DNA from: Hysterangium stoloniferum
Taxonomy: Eukaryota; Basidiomycota; Agaricomycetes; Hysterangiales; Hysterangiaceae
Assembly (NCBI GenBank): GCA_015178975.1
Contig: WHVD01000100.1
Coordinates: forward strand, 124,001 to 188,000
Direction: 5' to 3'
DNA: 64,000 bases
In this document: positions 1 to 11,060 of the stretch, piece after piece
How positions within the stretch are numbered: position 1 is the first letter of the stretch
How the letters are laid out: each line of letters begins with the position of its first letter
The notes under the pieces: generated by a model
Told to the model about the DNA's origin: nothing
Database searches by the model: none
Seen by the model: only the letters and a program-made list of their open reading frames with translations
Made by a program: the position numbers and the translations under genes

Positions 1-559
1 AAGGGTTTGTTGAGGCACTGTAGGAAGCAAAGGGTGAAACAGATCATCAGGAGTTGATGACAAGGTGGGGAGACTAAATGTAATATACTAAGCAATATTA
101 AAGGGTTTTGAGATGGCAAGTGAGATGTGTAAAAGGGGAGATGGTGACGGGAGGGCAAATGGGATGGAGATGGAATGGAAAAGCTAGAGGGTCAACTACT
201 ACAACAAAACAAGTGTCAGGGGTGCCACAAGTGGTGATGCCTTGGGTGGGGGTTGTGACAGTGAGATGACAAAGGGTTCTGAGTCTAAAACAGGTTATGG
301 GGGTCCAAAACAATGGGATCCTAACAATAAGGATTTAAAGCTTGTATCTACCTCTGGCTGGTATTAAAATGTAATTTGTTGCAATGGGAGTGACCAAAGC
401 AGATAAATACTAAACCTATGTACACTAGAGTTTCAGCCACTCACACTGCATAAGTGAAAGAGGTACAAGGCTACAGCAAACTAGGACCTTGCAGGTGTAC
501 ATACTTCTCACTTAATAGTCTTCATCTATCATCCAAGTACTCCCAATTTAATCAAAGAG
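1..559. other. Left edge, no gene recognised
   Basis: I see no coding signal, RNA gene or clear repeat here. Short open frames exist on the minus strand but have low-complexity, shadow-like composition. The amidohydrolase relic that starts at 1897 on the minus strand can be followed only to about 560, so the left break of cassette copy 1 lies near here. Confidence 0.5.
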
Positions 560-1897
560 CAAGCTATAAAAAAGAAGAAAAGGAGACAACTATCTAAGAA
601 AAAGGATAGTACCTTTCCAAAGCAAGAGATTCCCAAAATCTCTGATGAAGAATAACTGAAAGAAACAATACCACTTGACTTATACCCCAGATAGCATCCG
701 CAAGCGCTCCCCATTCCGATTCTTCAGGGAAATCTAATAGGGGACCAGCGGCCTTTCTTTACAGCATCGCAAAACCTTTCTCGGCGATCGACAAGGGTGC
801 TGCCTTTGCTATAACTATTTAGAGAAAAGAAGTTTTACATAGAATTTAAAAAATACAAAAAGAATGACATACGCTGCTCTGAACGCCCAAATGGTGCCAA
901 ATGGTGTCCATTCGCATTCCTTTGTAGAACTTACCTTAACCCCCTGACGAATAAACAATGTTGGTTTTCGAGAGTCCAATTTACAGAAGAAAATACATAC
1001 TAGGGTTTTCCCCGCAAGAATGTCTAGAGTAAATTTGCTTAGGCGTGATACATATTTCACTCATTGAGTGCACTTCGTCTGTTTCCAGCCAGTGGAATTC
1101 GGGGAGCCAGGCTGCTCTATTAGCTTCGAGGAAGGGGAGCCTTTGGTTGTAGTACGAAGCTTGACGGGAAAGGCTTGACCATCTACCAACACCAGTTTAG
1201 CGGCACAATCTGGGAACATCTGATACTTACCAATTGCATTAGCACTACAGGCAAGACTTTTACACTCGTGACACCGCGCGAGATAGTGAGCCTAAATACA
1301 TCATCATCATGCGTATTTGAAACCGTCTAAAGACTTCAATCTGAGTTGCGTTATGCCGTTGACGGAGTTTAGGTCAGTTGCGCCATCCATTTCAGGCGCA
1401 GAAACGACGCGTAGATGTGAGTGAAGGTGAGCAAGGGAAAAGAACGAGTCACTCATGTTCGGCTCACCCTGGGGTCACACCCACGCCCCCTTCGCATTGA
1501 TGATTACAAGGCTCGAACCGTAGGGACTTTGGGCCTCATGCTGATATGGGCCTCCACTCCACCTGATCAACCCTTCGTTCAACAACACGTTGCCTTTCAG
1601 GATTTCATGCCCCCCATGATTTCCGGCCCAAATCGTCCCGTTGTGTATTATCGTAGGCGGTGTCGCCTTCCAAAGTTGGCAGGAGGACCTGGTATGAACT
1701 CGGGCTCCTGGCAACGCTCCAGAACATGTGCAGCATTGGCAGGAATATGGTGGTCAGGGTTGGACGATGTCTACAAATGCCCAATAAACTGGCAAGCATA
1801 GCCAGGCTATCGCACATAAGGTTGACCCAACGCAAGGAAATCCTTGGTTTCTCCTTCCCTGTTTGCATACATGACTAGGCCTTGGAAGCTCTCCCAT
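560..1897 (-). pseudogene. Amidohydrolase (CE9-like) pseudogene, cassette copy 1, longest of six
   Basis: This is the 5' half of a fungal metal-dependent amidohydrolase gene, read on the minus strand from an ATG at 1897-1895. A basic N-terminus and one hydrophobic segment come first. The NGTIWAGNHGG-like segment lies in 1475-1714. The metal-binding HSH codons are intact at 1423-1415, followed by an SAPEMDGATDLNSVNG-like segment. A degenerate GVTSV..ANA segment lies near 1230-1290 and a piece resembling FPEESEWGALADAI near 685-737. Family members run to several hundred residues with further metal ligands in the second half, which is absent here. Frameshifts (for example near 1245) and in-frame stops break it. 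A TATATATAG lies just upstream at 1936-1928, as in the other copies. The family assignment is from remembered conserved segments. Confidence 0.7.
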
Positions 1898-1899
1898 AA

Positions 1900-3245
1900 A
1901 CCCCAAGCAAAGTGCAGCTGCAATGATCTATATATACTCCAGAAAGTTGTAAAAGACGTGAAAGGCTTTAAGCGAGAAAATGAACTGGATTGACCATGAA
2001 CAGCTCACATGCTAAGCCTAGTAGTTGGCCATCTGGGGGTCCCAACTACCAAGAGCGCACTTAGGCGATAACAATGGCTTGCGAGAAAGGTCTCAGAAGA
2101 GCAACCAATGGTCAACATTGAGTGCTTGACCATTTTAAGTCAACGCTCCTTTAATAGAGTGCAAATAAAGGAAAAATAGTTTGAGGATGATCCTTCTTGA
2201 ATTCGTGTACAAACAGCACTTCTTCAGCGAAGAGCAAGAGACGCCGGCTACTAATAGCGAGCATGTTGTTAAGTACACTTGGTTGACTGGTTACTTTACG
2301 CTGTAGTCAACATCCTGTGGATAGTGTAATCTAGCCACCTTACCACCCTAAGGGGAAAAATTGTAAGGTCGTTGATTGACCTCACTCGGTCAGTACAGAC
2401 AGGACTAAGTTTTCTCTGTTCGAGTTGTTAGAATATGTGAGAGATACAGGTAGAAGCTTCTGCTTGTAACTCCATTGATCAGGGGTTAATATATCTTGGC
2501 AGAACAATGGAGTGTGGGCATCAGAGATACAGGGGGAAACAAAGGACAATGGAGGTGGTGATGTGAGGTAAGAGAACAAAGGGACAGCTCGGCGGAATAC
2601 AAAGACGATTTAGGTAAAACAAAAGAGAGTTGTGTAGAACAATGGGGAACTGATTGGTAATGTGTGCTTGTGGTAAGACGGCCAGGATTACAAAAATCCG
2701 TAATTTTGTGGAATACCGGACGTGCTATATCACTCGCCAACACTATGATTAGTCCGAAACGCATTCCTTTATTATGCGCCGCATATTGGATAGAGACAAT
2801 ATAAGTAAGAATGTCACAGGTGTTGGCAGTCAGTGAAGGGGTTAAGAACGGGAAAGGGTTTAGATTTTGGAAGACGGCGCAACGGATCAGACTCGCAAGC
2901 ACGCGTGAGGGAAGGTGAATACGATGTATAAGCAGGGTTAATGAACGACTTCAGGGAGATTGGTTCCATGGAAGGACTGAATTACAGAAAGTGTAGGGTA
3001 AAATGTCTGTTGCTGGGATATCACGTCAAGCGGTACAATCTACCAGTGGTGCCTGATTTACACCACTCCCTTTCCGCAGAGTAATCAGCGCATTCCATCA
3101 CCATATCCCCAGTGAGTTCACTCTGTCACTGGCATCTAGAGAAAATCCCAGAGCGCTTCAGCAATACTCCTAAATCTCAATGTTTGGGATCCAATACGGA
3201 GTGGCGTCACAATTCTACCGGTAAATGAGGGGAAAAAATGTTCGC
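1900..3245 (-). repeat. Cassette module D, copy 1 (interrupted by solo LTR)
   Basis: This is the inverted copy of the roughly 1-kb stretch that separates family F from the amidohydrolase relic in every cassette. It can be matched by eye to 13,989-14,976, 17,540-18,541, 25,700-26,995, 35,470-36,504 and 41,548-42,548. A frame of about 75 codons is kept in most copies (here within 2486-2902), and it stays open through substitutions. I do not recognise the product, so I list it as a repeat module and not a gene. Confidence 0.7.
2362..2692 (-). mobile_element. Solo LTR (331 bp) with AAAAT target duplication
   Basis: The cassette sequence is interrupted by a segment that starts TGTAAGG and ends ATTACA. 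It is flanked by AAAAT at 2357-2361 and 2693-2697. Read on the minus strand it begins TGTAATCCTGG and matches the start and end of the solo LTR at 26,206-26,499 in cassette copy 4. No internal retrotransposon region is present, so this is a solo LTR. The other cassettes carry the empty site. Confidence 0.85.
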
Positions 3246-5102
3246 TTAATTGGATGCAGAAGGAGCGTTTCCGACCCATCCATTGTCTTCCAGTATCGAC
3301 ATGCAATACGAGCTGGATAGGACCGAACGACCAGTGAACGGATTGGCGATGAGGAGTAAGAGGGAGTCCGAGTCAGCTTTCAAACGTGAAAACGCTTCCA
3401 AATCGCAGGGGAGATAGCAAAAATCAAGTGGATCGAAACGTGAGAAAAAATCGACGAAAACGTTTACTACATTTCCCGCCCGTAATTTCCTGCAGTAATA
3501 TTCTGGGTTGGGAGAAGCTGCTATGAGGGACGTGATGGTTTTGATTGTGCTAGAAAGACCATCCGACAACCATAGGTGAAATGGAGTCGAAAAATGACTA
3601 GAAGGGGAAGGTAAGTTGAGATATCAGTTGCAAAAGTGCATGCACAACGTGCCGTAGATAGAAAGCAATCAACGAGGCAATTCGACTCATCTTCTTGACG
3701 TCGTCTATCAGCAATACCCTGTCAGCGAAGAATATATGCACAGCCAGTCCTTTGGCATCGCGGAACATGTCAGGGCCATTGTGTCGCAATGTAGTCCCAA
3801 TCGTGGTATCGAGGGCGATATCCATTAATGCCTCAGAGAGGATATGAAACCGTGCATCCTGTTGAGAACATGATGTGGAGACTCTCATTTGGAGGTATAT
3901 AGAGTAAGGATCGTTTCTGTTGTCATACGATGATCTTGAGTCGAATTTGGCATGGCTTGAGTTAGCTCGGTGTGAAGAATGCTGACAACATATCTTACTG
4001 TTTTTGCAGCGAGGATTCCAAGTAATCATGAATAGCATCCAGCTCCTTGAATGATAGCTTACGTAAATGGCAAAGATTTGCCGCGAGAAATGTAAGCGCG
4101 GAAAGGAGAAAATGGTACGGTTCCCACGAGGCCGCGACATATCGAGCAAGAATTACAACGCAAGTGGATAAAACCTCGTCATAATGAATATGCAACTGTC
4201 CACCCGTCAGATTTCGATATAGTGCTGACATAATTTCAGGCGACAGGTAGGCTTCAGTGGGATAACGGAATATACAGAACCTAAACATCCCAATATAATG
4301 TGGATGCAATCATCGCGGCCTCCATCAGGGTGGATGATGAGTGTGCGAAAAACGTTGGACGCCCGGTATCGAATATAAAATGGGTAGGATGGCCTGCGAA
4401 GATGTTCAATGTTCAAAGGGTTGGCGATAAACTCGTGTAATAGATGGTAACTCGTACCGCATTAGATCGACTGTTTCCTGTAAGATTATTCCAAGCATTC
4501 GCGCGGACGGACGTTTGTAAAGCCCGCTAGTAATTTCATAAGGCCGATTCACAATTCGTTTATAAACCAATAGCTTGGCACACAGCACCCAAACCTTTGA
4601 GTGATAAAGGATTATCCCACCGATTCGTTCCAGAGCGAGTCCACAAAAATACCCAGGTTCAATCTCAACTTCTGTGTCAGTAGTCGTCTCGCTAGCACCC
4701 CAGTCAAAGTTTAGGTTCCTGTTGGATCCAGAGCCGTCTGGGACTATAAACGCCTTTGGCGGATAGCGGCATGTCGCCTGACCTCGGCACTGTGGAAATC
4801 AGGTATTGGGTGAGTGAATGATAATGATAAATTTCAATGAATGGACGACCCACAATTTCTCCTATCCAAATGGAAATCTGTTCTTTAGACAGCTGGATAT
4901 GATCAACAAACTCCTTCCCCTGTAGGCATAGCTCGTGACCTGGTTCGTCGCAACCCCATTGCTCACGGAGCATGTTGTGGGCGTTCGTTATTCTCATGAT
5001 CTCGTCGTTGCTCAGCTGAAAGTCGGCAATTGTAACTGCTGCTGAAGAGGAAATCGTAGGGGGTAACCCTACGACGTCGGTTGTCCGAGTTATCTCATCC
5101 AT
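3246..5102 (-). pseudogene. Family F copy 1, frameshifted five-exon gene
   Basis: Exons by comparison with the intact copies are 5102-4854, 4789-4458, 4393-3999, 3934-3571 and 3520-3246 on the minus strand, with introns of 50-64 nt at the same places. Exon 1 carries the conserved WGCDEPGHELC motif. Exon 3 is 2 nt longer than a multiple-of-three match, from an insertion in the segment around 4,280, and exon 4 is 1 nt short (deletion in the TTTG-CAACTG stretch near 3,630). Both shift the frame, so a full protein is not possible. The last exon is still open to its TAA at 3246. It lies head to tail with the amidohydrolase relic on the same strand, as in all cassettes. Confidence 0.7.
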
Positions 5103-5824
5103 TTCATAGGTATTTGGCAGGGAATCGGTAGGAGTGGGAATGAGTGCTTCGTTATCAATACATGAAATGTGATATGCCTCTGCTTTAAGCAATTGGGTAA
5201 CATGTATATCGAATTGCCATGCGGCTGTGTTGCTGTGCCAGGCTGTTAGCATAACACAGCATACTCTGGCACAGATACTAGGCAAGCCAGAAATAATCTG
5301 AAGCACTCAAACATGGTATATATCAGGAAATTGTCAAATGTATCTCCTAGTTGGCTAGTACAATAAGCGAAGCCCAGCTGTTTCTTGAGTGGTGTTTTTT
5401 TACGAGTCGGTGTATACTAGCTATCTCAGCTAGGTAGCTTAACGTCGAGCTAGGTGCTACTCAGTGTTCGCATTACTACATATCCATATGTTACCCGGTG
5501 ACAAGGGACAAAGCAACAATGCTGGTTCTTTCATCACATCAGGTTCGGCCCAAGATATTGAATAAATAAGTGGAGAAATTATAGCCACCGTTATGGAGAG
5601 TGTGGAAATGGAGCTTGGTGGGAGGTGGAGATAACATGACGATGAGGGCGGTGGTGAGGATACGTTGACGGTGAAGACCAAGGTCAGTCGAAAATAAAAA
5701 TGAAAGTAAAGGCAGAGGCAGAGACAATGTAATCAAAGTATGAGGGTGACTCGAAAGCGAAATTGAAGCTAGGGGTGAGACGAAGGTGAGGGCGTGAAGA
5801 CTGAGGACAATAGAGGTCAACATT
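5103..5824. repeat. Cassette spacer between module B and family F, copy 1
   Basis: The first part (5103-5306) is open in frame with F exon 1, but no ATG other than 5102 starts it, so it may be leader or an unseen first exon. The rest matches the spacers at 22,641-23,815, 32,501-33,607 and 38,841-39,685. It includes a TCACCGGGTAACATATGG-like stretch around 5,490 that is conserved between copies. Confidence 0.55.
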
Positions 5825-6840
5825 ATGCATGATATTTCAAGAACAAAAGAGATACGTTCAAATTGTGGTATAATGGTATATGACTGGGCGAGACTCACCA
5901 GAAAGCCAATACATCCACCCCGCCTCTCTCTCGAACCTAAATCTTCCACGCCCCCCCCCCCCCCTTGTCATTTCTCTGTCCGTCACAATCGCATCCACGA
6001 AGACTTCGAGGCGCCGCTCGGAACGGCGATTATCCCGCACCAACCTCCCCGTTCTTTATCGGCAATGTTTCTACCCATGGCGAAAAATCGGCAAGTGTGT
6101 GGGCGAAAACTGCTGGAGTTGATGGCTGCGCAGTCGCAGAAGGTCCTACAGCTGGCAGCCGGGCAGCAGAATTCGCGGAGACTAAAGGCTGGCAGGGTGG
6201 CAGGCGGCGTGACGAAACGCTGTAGAAATGTGTGGGAGACAGTGATGCTGTCTTGGCGCTGTCATGATACCTGAAAGAGAGTCGGTGTCGTTTTTTATCA
6301 CAAGTGCTAACGCAAACGCGTGGCTCATATGGCAGCGATATGTTCGTACGGACTGCGTGGGCTATGGTGTTTAAGTGTGAGATATGGTTATCGATGCGTC
6401 AAAACTATTGAGTTACGAGTATTGAAGTCCAAGCGTTGGAACCAGTGGAGCCGCACATATGATGCAACCGTTGGAGCCAGTGGAGCCGCACATATGATGC
6501 AGCATATGATGAGACTTATGATGCAAGTGATGTAGTGATTCAATCTTATCGACGATGTCCTAGTATATAAAGGTCATGTAGTTAACATTATATATCAATG
6601 TGCTTTGCCCCGTATATTGAGACTGCCAATAATTTCTAATAAAAACACACCTAAAACTCCCAGCTATGCGTATTGCAATGAGCAGTCGTCCAACTGCAGA
6701 GAGAAAGCAGCAAAGATGACGGCGTCACGAACGACGAGAAGGATGTTTGGTCAGCCCGCGGCGATCCTAAATTGCTTGCAGGTTAAGTGCGCTCTCAGGA
6801 GTAGAGGTGGAATGTATATTCCGAGTAATATATTGTAAAA
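5825..6840 (-). repeat. Cassette module B, copy 1 (inverted)
   Basis: This is the inverted copy of a roughly 1.1-kb module found five times (also 9,906-11,060, 21,437-22,640, 31,263-32,500 and 37,641-38,840). Several frames stay partly open in all copies, on both strands. None splices into a convincing protein and I do not recognise a domain. It is followed about 130 bp later by the kinase-like gene, which is transcribed the other way relative to family F. In this copy the region around 6,410-6,535 has an extra short duplication containing GGAGCCGCACATATGATG twice. Confidence 0.65.
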
Positions 6841-6968
6841 TGTGAGAGAATCAACGCGCCGACTAATGAACCAACGAGTGTCAATTCGTATAAAGAGGTG
6901 ACCGAATCGTGATCGTGAGTGACATTCAATATTCTAATAGATCTTTGGGTAACACTACTACATACGAC

Positions 6969-8461
6969 ATGTTGCCCGACTTCACTTCTACGAGTGTCAT
7001 CAACCCCTACAGCGTCGGCATGACCTTAAATCTCACTACTCTTGTCAATGTTCGCAATATTGAGAGCAATGGAAACACTTTCAGCGTTTGTATCGAACAC
7101 GTCTTCCTTCCCTTCACCAAAAGTCAGACGACATGTATTCGTGTCCTTCGTCCTTCTCCTGGTCTTACATCAGATATACCTGAAGTGGCCATCCTTAAGT
7201 TGTATGATCGTAGATGGGTTGATGATAGGAACTTCGACGATGAACTATGGTCCCCGGCCCGTGAAGAGGCAGCCCAAGCACGCTGGAAAGCTATTGCTTC
7301 TGGAGAATTGGTGGATGACTTTGATAAATTGAAGACCGAAGATTACACTGAATCGCATGAGGAAGAGCAATATCGGCGCATTTGCAAAGTAAGCTTGATC
7401 TAATCTTCAGGTGCGTGCGTGCTAACATTGGATGTATCTCATGGCTCCAGGAACGGTTTCAAACTGAATATGAAGCCTATAGTCGTCTCTCGAGTCTTCA
7501 GGGTGCAATCATCCCGCGTTTTTACGGAGCAGTCGTGGTCTCTTCTCCAGACATAACCCCTCAGAATGTTCCTGAAGCCCTTGTTTATGGAATCATCATA
7601 GAGAAAATCGACGCAACACCTCTTCCTTCTGTGGACCCCTCTAGTCACAACTTTTCATCACTTGGCCATTCTTTGATGGCAGCTGTGTATTCATTCTCGT
7701 CCCACGGCGTTATCCATCACGATGTGCGCTCAGGCAATATTCTCATCTCACCAATGCGCATCGTCCTCATTGATTTCGGCGAAGCAATCCTAAGAGGTGA
7801 TAATGAAGATGACCAACAGTGGGCTGAACAAGTAGATATGGAGGATGAAATAGAGGCTCTCCGCCGGATATTGGATCGACGCGAAATACGCGACTGCACT
7901 CCCTACATCCCTGTTAAAGGATACCGGGCCTTTTTCCATTTCAACTACAACGTGTCACGCCAGCGAGAGTCGTGGCGTAAACGCTGGTATGATCAAATTG
8001 TAACAACTATACCAGACAACAATGACAACGATGACAACGATGACAACGATGGTGGCGATAACAACGATAACAACGATAACAACGATAACAACGCGAACAA
8101 CGCGAACAACGAGAGCGAAGACAACAACGACAACGACAACACCGAAGACAACGACAACACCGAAGACAACGACAACACCGAAGACAACGACGACAACGAC
8201 GACACCGAAGACAACGACGACACCGAAGACAACGACGACACTGAAGACAACGACGACACTGAAGACAACGACGACACTGAAGACAACGACGACACCGAAG
8301 ACAATGACGACGACGACGACACCGAAGACGACGACGATGACGACGAACCCAAGCAACCCCCATGGTGGAGATTGAAAGAGGAAGTGCAAACATGGCTTAA
8401 CTCTCGACCTCATCCGCCTCAGTCATTCAAGATTCCTCGGCCTGGCTCGCCCAATTACTAA
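6969..8461 (+). CDS. Protein kinase-like protein with Asn/Asp-rich insert
   Basis: Two exons, 6969-7388 and 7451-8461, are joined by a 62-nt intron with GTAAGC donor, GCTAAC branch site and CCAG acceptor. They give 476 aa in one frame. ATG 6969 is the first ATG of the frame. The N-lobe lysine is in VAILKLYD (K77), the catalytic loop is HHDVRSGNIL (D231, N236) and the DFG motif is LIDFGEA (D248), so the three core catalytic residues are present. There is no clear glycine-rich loop. The C-terminus PRPGSPNY and the overall plan match a large fungal family of kinase-like proteins of unknown substrate. Residues about 329-439 are an Asn/Asp/Glu/Thr repeat with no counterpart in the rest of the domain. 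The gene looks intact, while its paralogue at 20,190-21,332 is dead. It faces away from family F of the same cassette. Confidence 0.8.
8015..8346 (+). repeat. Coding microsatellite (GAC/AAC/ACC/GAA codons) in the kinase-like gene
   Basis: An in-frame tract is built from GACAACGACGACACCGAA-type units, 18 nt long with 6- and 9-nt variants. It encodes alternating NDN, EDN and TEDNDD runs. All indels keep the frame. On the opposite strand the same tract gives long valine- or serine-rich open frames, which I take as shadows. Confidence 0.9.
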
Positions 8462-8551
8462 AGAAATTGCCTGTTGCATAATTTTCAACCCACTGAATCA
8501 AGTAATTGAATATCCGTGTGGGCAGAGCTATCTGCGTGACTTTATCGGTGT

Positions 8552-8917
8552 TTAGAGACTCATGGAATATAGAGCAGAATACAACATGATTAGGTACAGC
8601 TTGGAGCGGATATATCCATATTGGTCGTCCTCATTGTGATTGCGAGGCCATAGTGAAAAGGGAGTGAAATATTGTTCAGGAAGTGTGTACTCTCGTCCTC
8701 GGGGACTGAGAACGAAATCAGCAGACTTGTAGTTGGTGATCTCACCGTTGGGGCAGTGTTTGTAAATCATAATGACTCTGCTACCCACGATGTTCGTGCC
8801 CTCTGGTGGTTCGACAAGTTCCCATGTGCGTGCCTTCACATGGTGCTGCATCTCCTTCTTCGGGGATACTTTCCATTGTGGCCAGTCCTGGCTTTCGATG
8901 CCTCGCCTCGGCAACAT
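8552..8917 (-). pseudogene. Ty1/copia reverse transcriptase N-terminal fragment
   Basis: The minus-strand frame contains TWELVEPPEGTNIVGS, a typical stretch at the start of the Ty1/copia reverse transcriptase domain. It is followed by a degenerate version of the next conserved block (a KYKARLVA-type segment, here NYKSADFVL). Nothing of integrase or the rest of RT is visible on either side. It lies just outside the kinase end of cassette copy 1, so it marks the right edge of that cassette. Confidence 0.7.
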
Positions 8918-9733
8918 CTGCTGGTATGTGAAAAGTCAGGTTGGAAATCCGCTCAACATATGAGGATAAGGATTAAAGGGTACATCTTAAGGTCGATGCT
9001 ACTAGTAGCGAAGTCAGACGTTCTTAGGGGACCAAAGGTGGGGGCATTGGATGATTGTCTTCTGAGAGGTGTTGAGAGGCGCGTATCTCGATCACGCACC
9101 TGAGTCGCAGAAGACCCTCGCAATCACGCGAGGTTTTTTTATCAATGTTAGCTATTATAGATATACAATGATGAAACAATGCCAAGGAGGGGGATAGAAT
9201 AGGTAATTTGTGGGAGAGTGCCGCCAGCCTGCCGCCTTGGTGCACCAGGCTGCTGGCCGCCACTTCAGGGGACCAGGTAAGCCGGCACCAGGATTTTCGG
9301 ATTTTTTCGACATAAAATGTACAGATCGCTGGTACAGATAAAGGCACAACCAGTGACATGTATAGAAAAGAATAAATCGACAGATAACATTTTGAAGCCC
9401 GATCCTCGACTTCCCGAGAGGCTGAAGGCGCTACAATCCGCGCGAAGAACTTTTCTCATATGTACTTGATTAAATAATCATTGTGATCGTGACATTCGGT
9501 GAGCTTAACGCTGACAGCTCGTGCTTAGCATCATGTTTCATAATCAGCATGGGCGACGAAATGAAGGTGACAAGAAGTATAGTATTTAATGCCAAGTGGC
9601 ACTCGAACCTGCGGATGTACCTCAAGTACCTCAATGACTATGTCTTAGCTGGATAATAATGTCCAAGTCACTCAAGCCGTGCTTCTTTATGACGCTGCAT
9701 CCTACCAACCCCTTTCATCTGTTCTGTGAACAT
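8918..9733. other. Non-cassette spacer, nothing recognised
   Basis: This stretch separates the inverted cassette 1 from cassette 2. Short minus-strand frames at 9024-9459 overlap one another and show no recognisable motif. I see no RNA gene and no clear terminal repeats. Confidence 0.5.
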
Positions 9734-9905
9734 AAAGTCACATGACGGATAACATCGTCCTCACACATACTTGGGGATGAAGTGGTATGTTATTTCAACG
9801 TGATTCTGCTCACAGTGCTCACTCTGCCCTGTTCTTGTCCTTCTTATCGAATTCACATCCATCACTTGTTGGTTCATTAGTCGGCGCGTTACATTATCCC
9901 TCCGC
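9734..9905 (+). repeat. Cassette module A, copy 2
   Basis: This module contains the motif AAGTCACATGACGGATAAC and ends in GGTTCATTAGTCGGCGCGTT. It is shared with 31,031-31,262 and 37,186-37,640 and, as a short remnant, with 15,641-15,712. It occupies the place that the kinase-like gene holds in cassettes 1 and 4. No coding capacity is apparent. Confidence 0.7.
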
Positions 9906-11060
9906 TTATCCATCCTCTCACATTTTACAATATATTACTAGGAATATATATTCCACCTCTAATCCTAAGAGCACACTTAACCTGCAAGGAATTAGCATCG
10001 CCGCAGGCTGACCAAACATCCTTCTCTTTGTTCGTGACGCCGTCATCTTCGCTGCTTTCTCTCTGCAGTTGGACGACCGCTCATTGCAATAAGCATAGCT
10101 GGGAGTTTTAGGTGTGTTTTGACGCATCGATAACCATATCTCACACTTAAACACCATGGCCCACGCAGTCCGTACGAACATATCGTTGCCATATGACGCA
10201 ATCTCAGCCAGCCACGCGTTTGGTTTAGCACTTTTGATCAAAAACTCTCTTTCAAGTATCACGACAGCGCCAAGACTCCCACCAGCATCATGGACTGTCT
10301 CCCACACATTTCTACAACGTTTCGTCCGCTGCCTTCCACCCTGCCACCCTGTCACCCTTAAGTCTCGGCGTGGTGCTGCCGCCGCAAATCCTGCCGCCCA
10401 GGTGGCATCTGTAGGACGTTCTGCGACTGCACAGCCATTAACTGCAGCTATTTTTGCTCACGCACTTGCCTATTTTTCGTCATTTGTAGAAACATTGCCG
10501 GTAAAAGAACGGGGAGGTTGGTGCGGGATAATCGTGGTCCCGAACGGCGTCTCGAAGTCTTCGTGGATGCGATTGACCGTGACGGACAGAGAAATGACGA
10601 GGGGGGCGTGGAACTGGATTCAAGCGCGGATTTAGAGGCGGGGTGGATGTATTGGCTTCCTGGTGAGTCTCGCCTAGCCATATACCATTATACCACAAAT
10701 TGAACCTATCTCTTTTGTTCTTGGAATATCATGCATATTGTTGACCTCTATGCTCTTCCTAGCTCTTGATCACGCCCCTGCTATCCCTCCTCCCTCTGCT
10801 TGGTCCCTCTGCACCGCCCATGGTATTCTGCGTGTCAAGGTACAGCGGAGTGGACACCCGACGACATCGCCAAAGTTGCGTCCGAATTGTTCGACGGCGG
10901 CATTCGCGCTTACGCCATTGCGGACTATATCCACGAGCGCGAGGCACGGCACCACAGTTTGGAGCTGGGCGAAGCGCGACAATTACTGTCGTGCCTAGCC
11001 ATAGTATCGTTGCAGTCACATAACTTGTCCTCTGTCTTCACGCCCTCACATTCGTCTCAC
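9906..11060 (+). repeat. Cassette module B, copy 2
   Basis: Collinear with the other B modules. Two segments look exon-like on the + strand. One is open across 10,518-10,660 (LEVFVDAIDRDGQRND) and followed by GTGAGTCTC, a strong donor, at 10,661. The other lies around 10,853-10,985 and reads WTPDDIAKVASELFDGG. With the acceptors I can see they do not join in phase, so no CDS is called. A minus-strand frame of 145 codons (9918-10,355) is also open in this copy but not in all. Confidence 0.6.

Noticed and set aside
7955-8413. Long minus-strand frames rich in Val, Ser or Arg/Cys opposite the kinase repeat
   Set aside because: They are mirror images of the in-frame trinucleotide tract and have no non-repetitive part.
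9918-10355. Minus-strand frame of 145 codons in module B copy 2
   Set aside because: The equivalent frames in the other B copies are broken at different places, which does not look like selection on a protein.
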